DNA of 64,000 nucleotides from JAHDHW01 sp965277415 (GTDB lineage Bacteria; Bacteroidota; Bacteroidia; Chitinophagales; Saprospiraceae): NCBI GenBank assembly GCA_965277415.1, contig CBDICS010000081.1, positions 83,695 through 147,694 on the forward strand, given 5' to 3'. Within the stretch, counting starts at the first letter, position 1; each line of letters opens with the position of its first letter. The notes beneath the pieces were generated by a model. The model was not told the origin of the DNA. It saw nothing but the letters and a program-made list of their open reading frames with translations, and did no database searches. The translations under genes and the position numbers were made by a program. Below are positions 63,708 through 64,000 of the stretch, piece after piece.

Positions 63708-64000
63708 ATGAAAAAAGAACATTTAATAATTGGAGGTGGAGCAATATTATTCCTTGCAATTCTTGCTTACTTTTTAATTGAAAAACGAAAAAGAGAAGAC
63801 GAACTATTTGAAAGTCGGGAAAGAGAAAGAAGGCTTGGTCATGAAAATAAGGCTTTAAGAAATATTGTATCAGATTTAAAAGATGAAGTAAACGAAATTA
63901 TTGACAGAAAAGATGAATTAAGCGAAGGTGTCAAAACTCAATTAAAATCGCTTATTGAGGAATATAAAGATATTGACGAAAAAGTAACGAATGAATTGTT
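63708..64000 (+). CDS. Membrane-anchored coiled-coil protein, 5' part (continues past window)
   Basis: The frame is open to the edge. MKKEHLIIGGGAILFLAILA is an N-terminal membrane helix. It is followed by a highly charged coiled-coil stretch (KRKREDELFESRERERRLG, LKDEVNEIIDRKDELSEG) through the visible 97 residues. The product is not recognised. It is AT-rich like the other accessory genes. Confidence 0.7.
   Translation, partial: MKKEHLIIGGGAILFLAILAYFLIEKRKREDELFESRERERRLGHENKALRNIVSDLKDEVNEIIDRKDELSEGVKTQLKSLIEEYKDIDEKVTNEL

Noticed and set aside
54692..63708. Integron or cassette array (tyrosine recombinase followed by same-strand ORFans, GTTGAAC-like words, hairpins)
   Set aside because: No series of attC-like sites follows the ORFans: the gap at 55355-55413 has no hairpin, and the gene at 56457 is on the opposite strand. 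The recombinase does not show features specific to IntI.

Overview
The window comes from a Bacteroidota chromosome, most likely a Saprospiria or other environmental lineage. Four things support this: the AT-rich sequence, several secreted proteins ending in a type IX secretion (T9SS) sorting domain, SusC/SusD outer-membrane pairs, and occasional TAnnTTTG-type -7 promoter motifs. The genus cannot be told from sequence reading alone.

Layout. 1-6643: 3' end of valS, then three paralogous T9SS-secreted proteins on the minus strand; the one nearest valS carries a one-base frameshift. 7155-14574: envelope-polysaccharide genes, with minus-strand waaA, methyltransferase, M15-like peptidase and heptose-7-phosphate kinase, an outer-membrane protein, then plus-strand UDP-xylose synthase and rmlB. 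14650-17065: pgk and gap. 17499-17570: tRNA-Glu. 17790-26043: a hexuronate catabolic operon (Gfo/Idh/MocA dehydrogenase, SDR reductase, uxuA, uxaC and a TRAP transporter), interrupted by a repeat-flanked GxxExxY gene that is itself split by a 161-bp hairpin element. 26445-32426: M20 amidohydrolase, metallophosphoesterase lipoprotein, and a DUF4249 lipoprotein with its TonB-dependent receptor. 32478-34135: an IS3-family insertion sequence with a classical -1 frameshift heptamer, set beside a heptameric (TCCCRTC)n array. 34136-53734: a galactoside utilisation locus made of a NrtR-type regulator with a degenerate Nudix box, SusC, SusD, an FG-GAP/ASPIC protein, a vanadium haloperoxidase-like protein, a second FG-GAP/ASPIC protein, galK, a GH36 alpha-galactosidase and a GH2 beta-galactosidase. 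pgsA closes the block convergently. 54305-64000: an accessory region of ORFan genes, two tyrosine recombinases, an IS91-like element, an IS110 element with a probable bridge RNA, and three tandem 103-bp repeats.

How the genes work together. In the hexuronate block the TRAP system imports a hexuronate, UxaC isomerises it, the SDR enzyme probably reduces it to an aldonate, and UxuA dehydrates that to 2-keto-3-deoxygluconate. In the galactoside block SusCD imports oligosaccharide, the GH36 and GH2 enzymes release galactose, and GalK phosphorylates it, plausibly under the divergent NrtR-like regulator.

The most interesting signals are non-coding. Three unrelated but similarly built ~161-164-bp full-length hairpins occur at 6823, 20110 and 35068. 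One has demonstrably inserted into a gene, with a TTA duplication. The IS110 element sits inside what would be a perfect 8-bp-arm palindrome at the end of the IS91-like element, and its 274-nt leader folds like a bridge RNA. Three near-identical 103-bp double-hairpin repeats lie near the right edge. Homopolymer frameshifts affect one T9SS gene and one recombinase.
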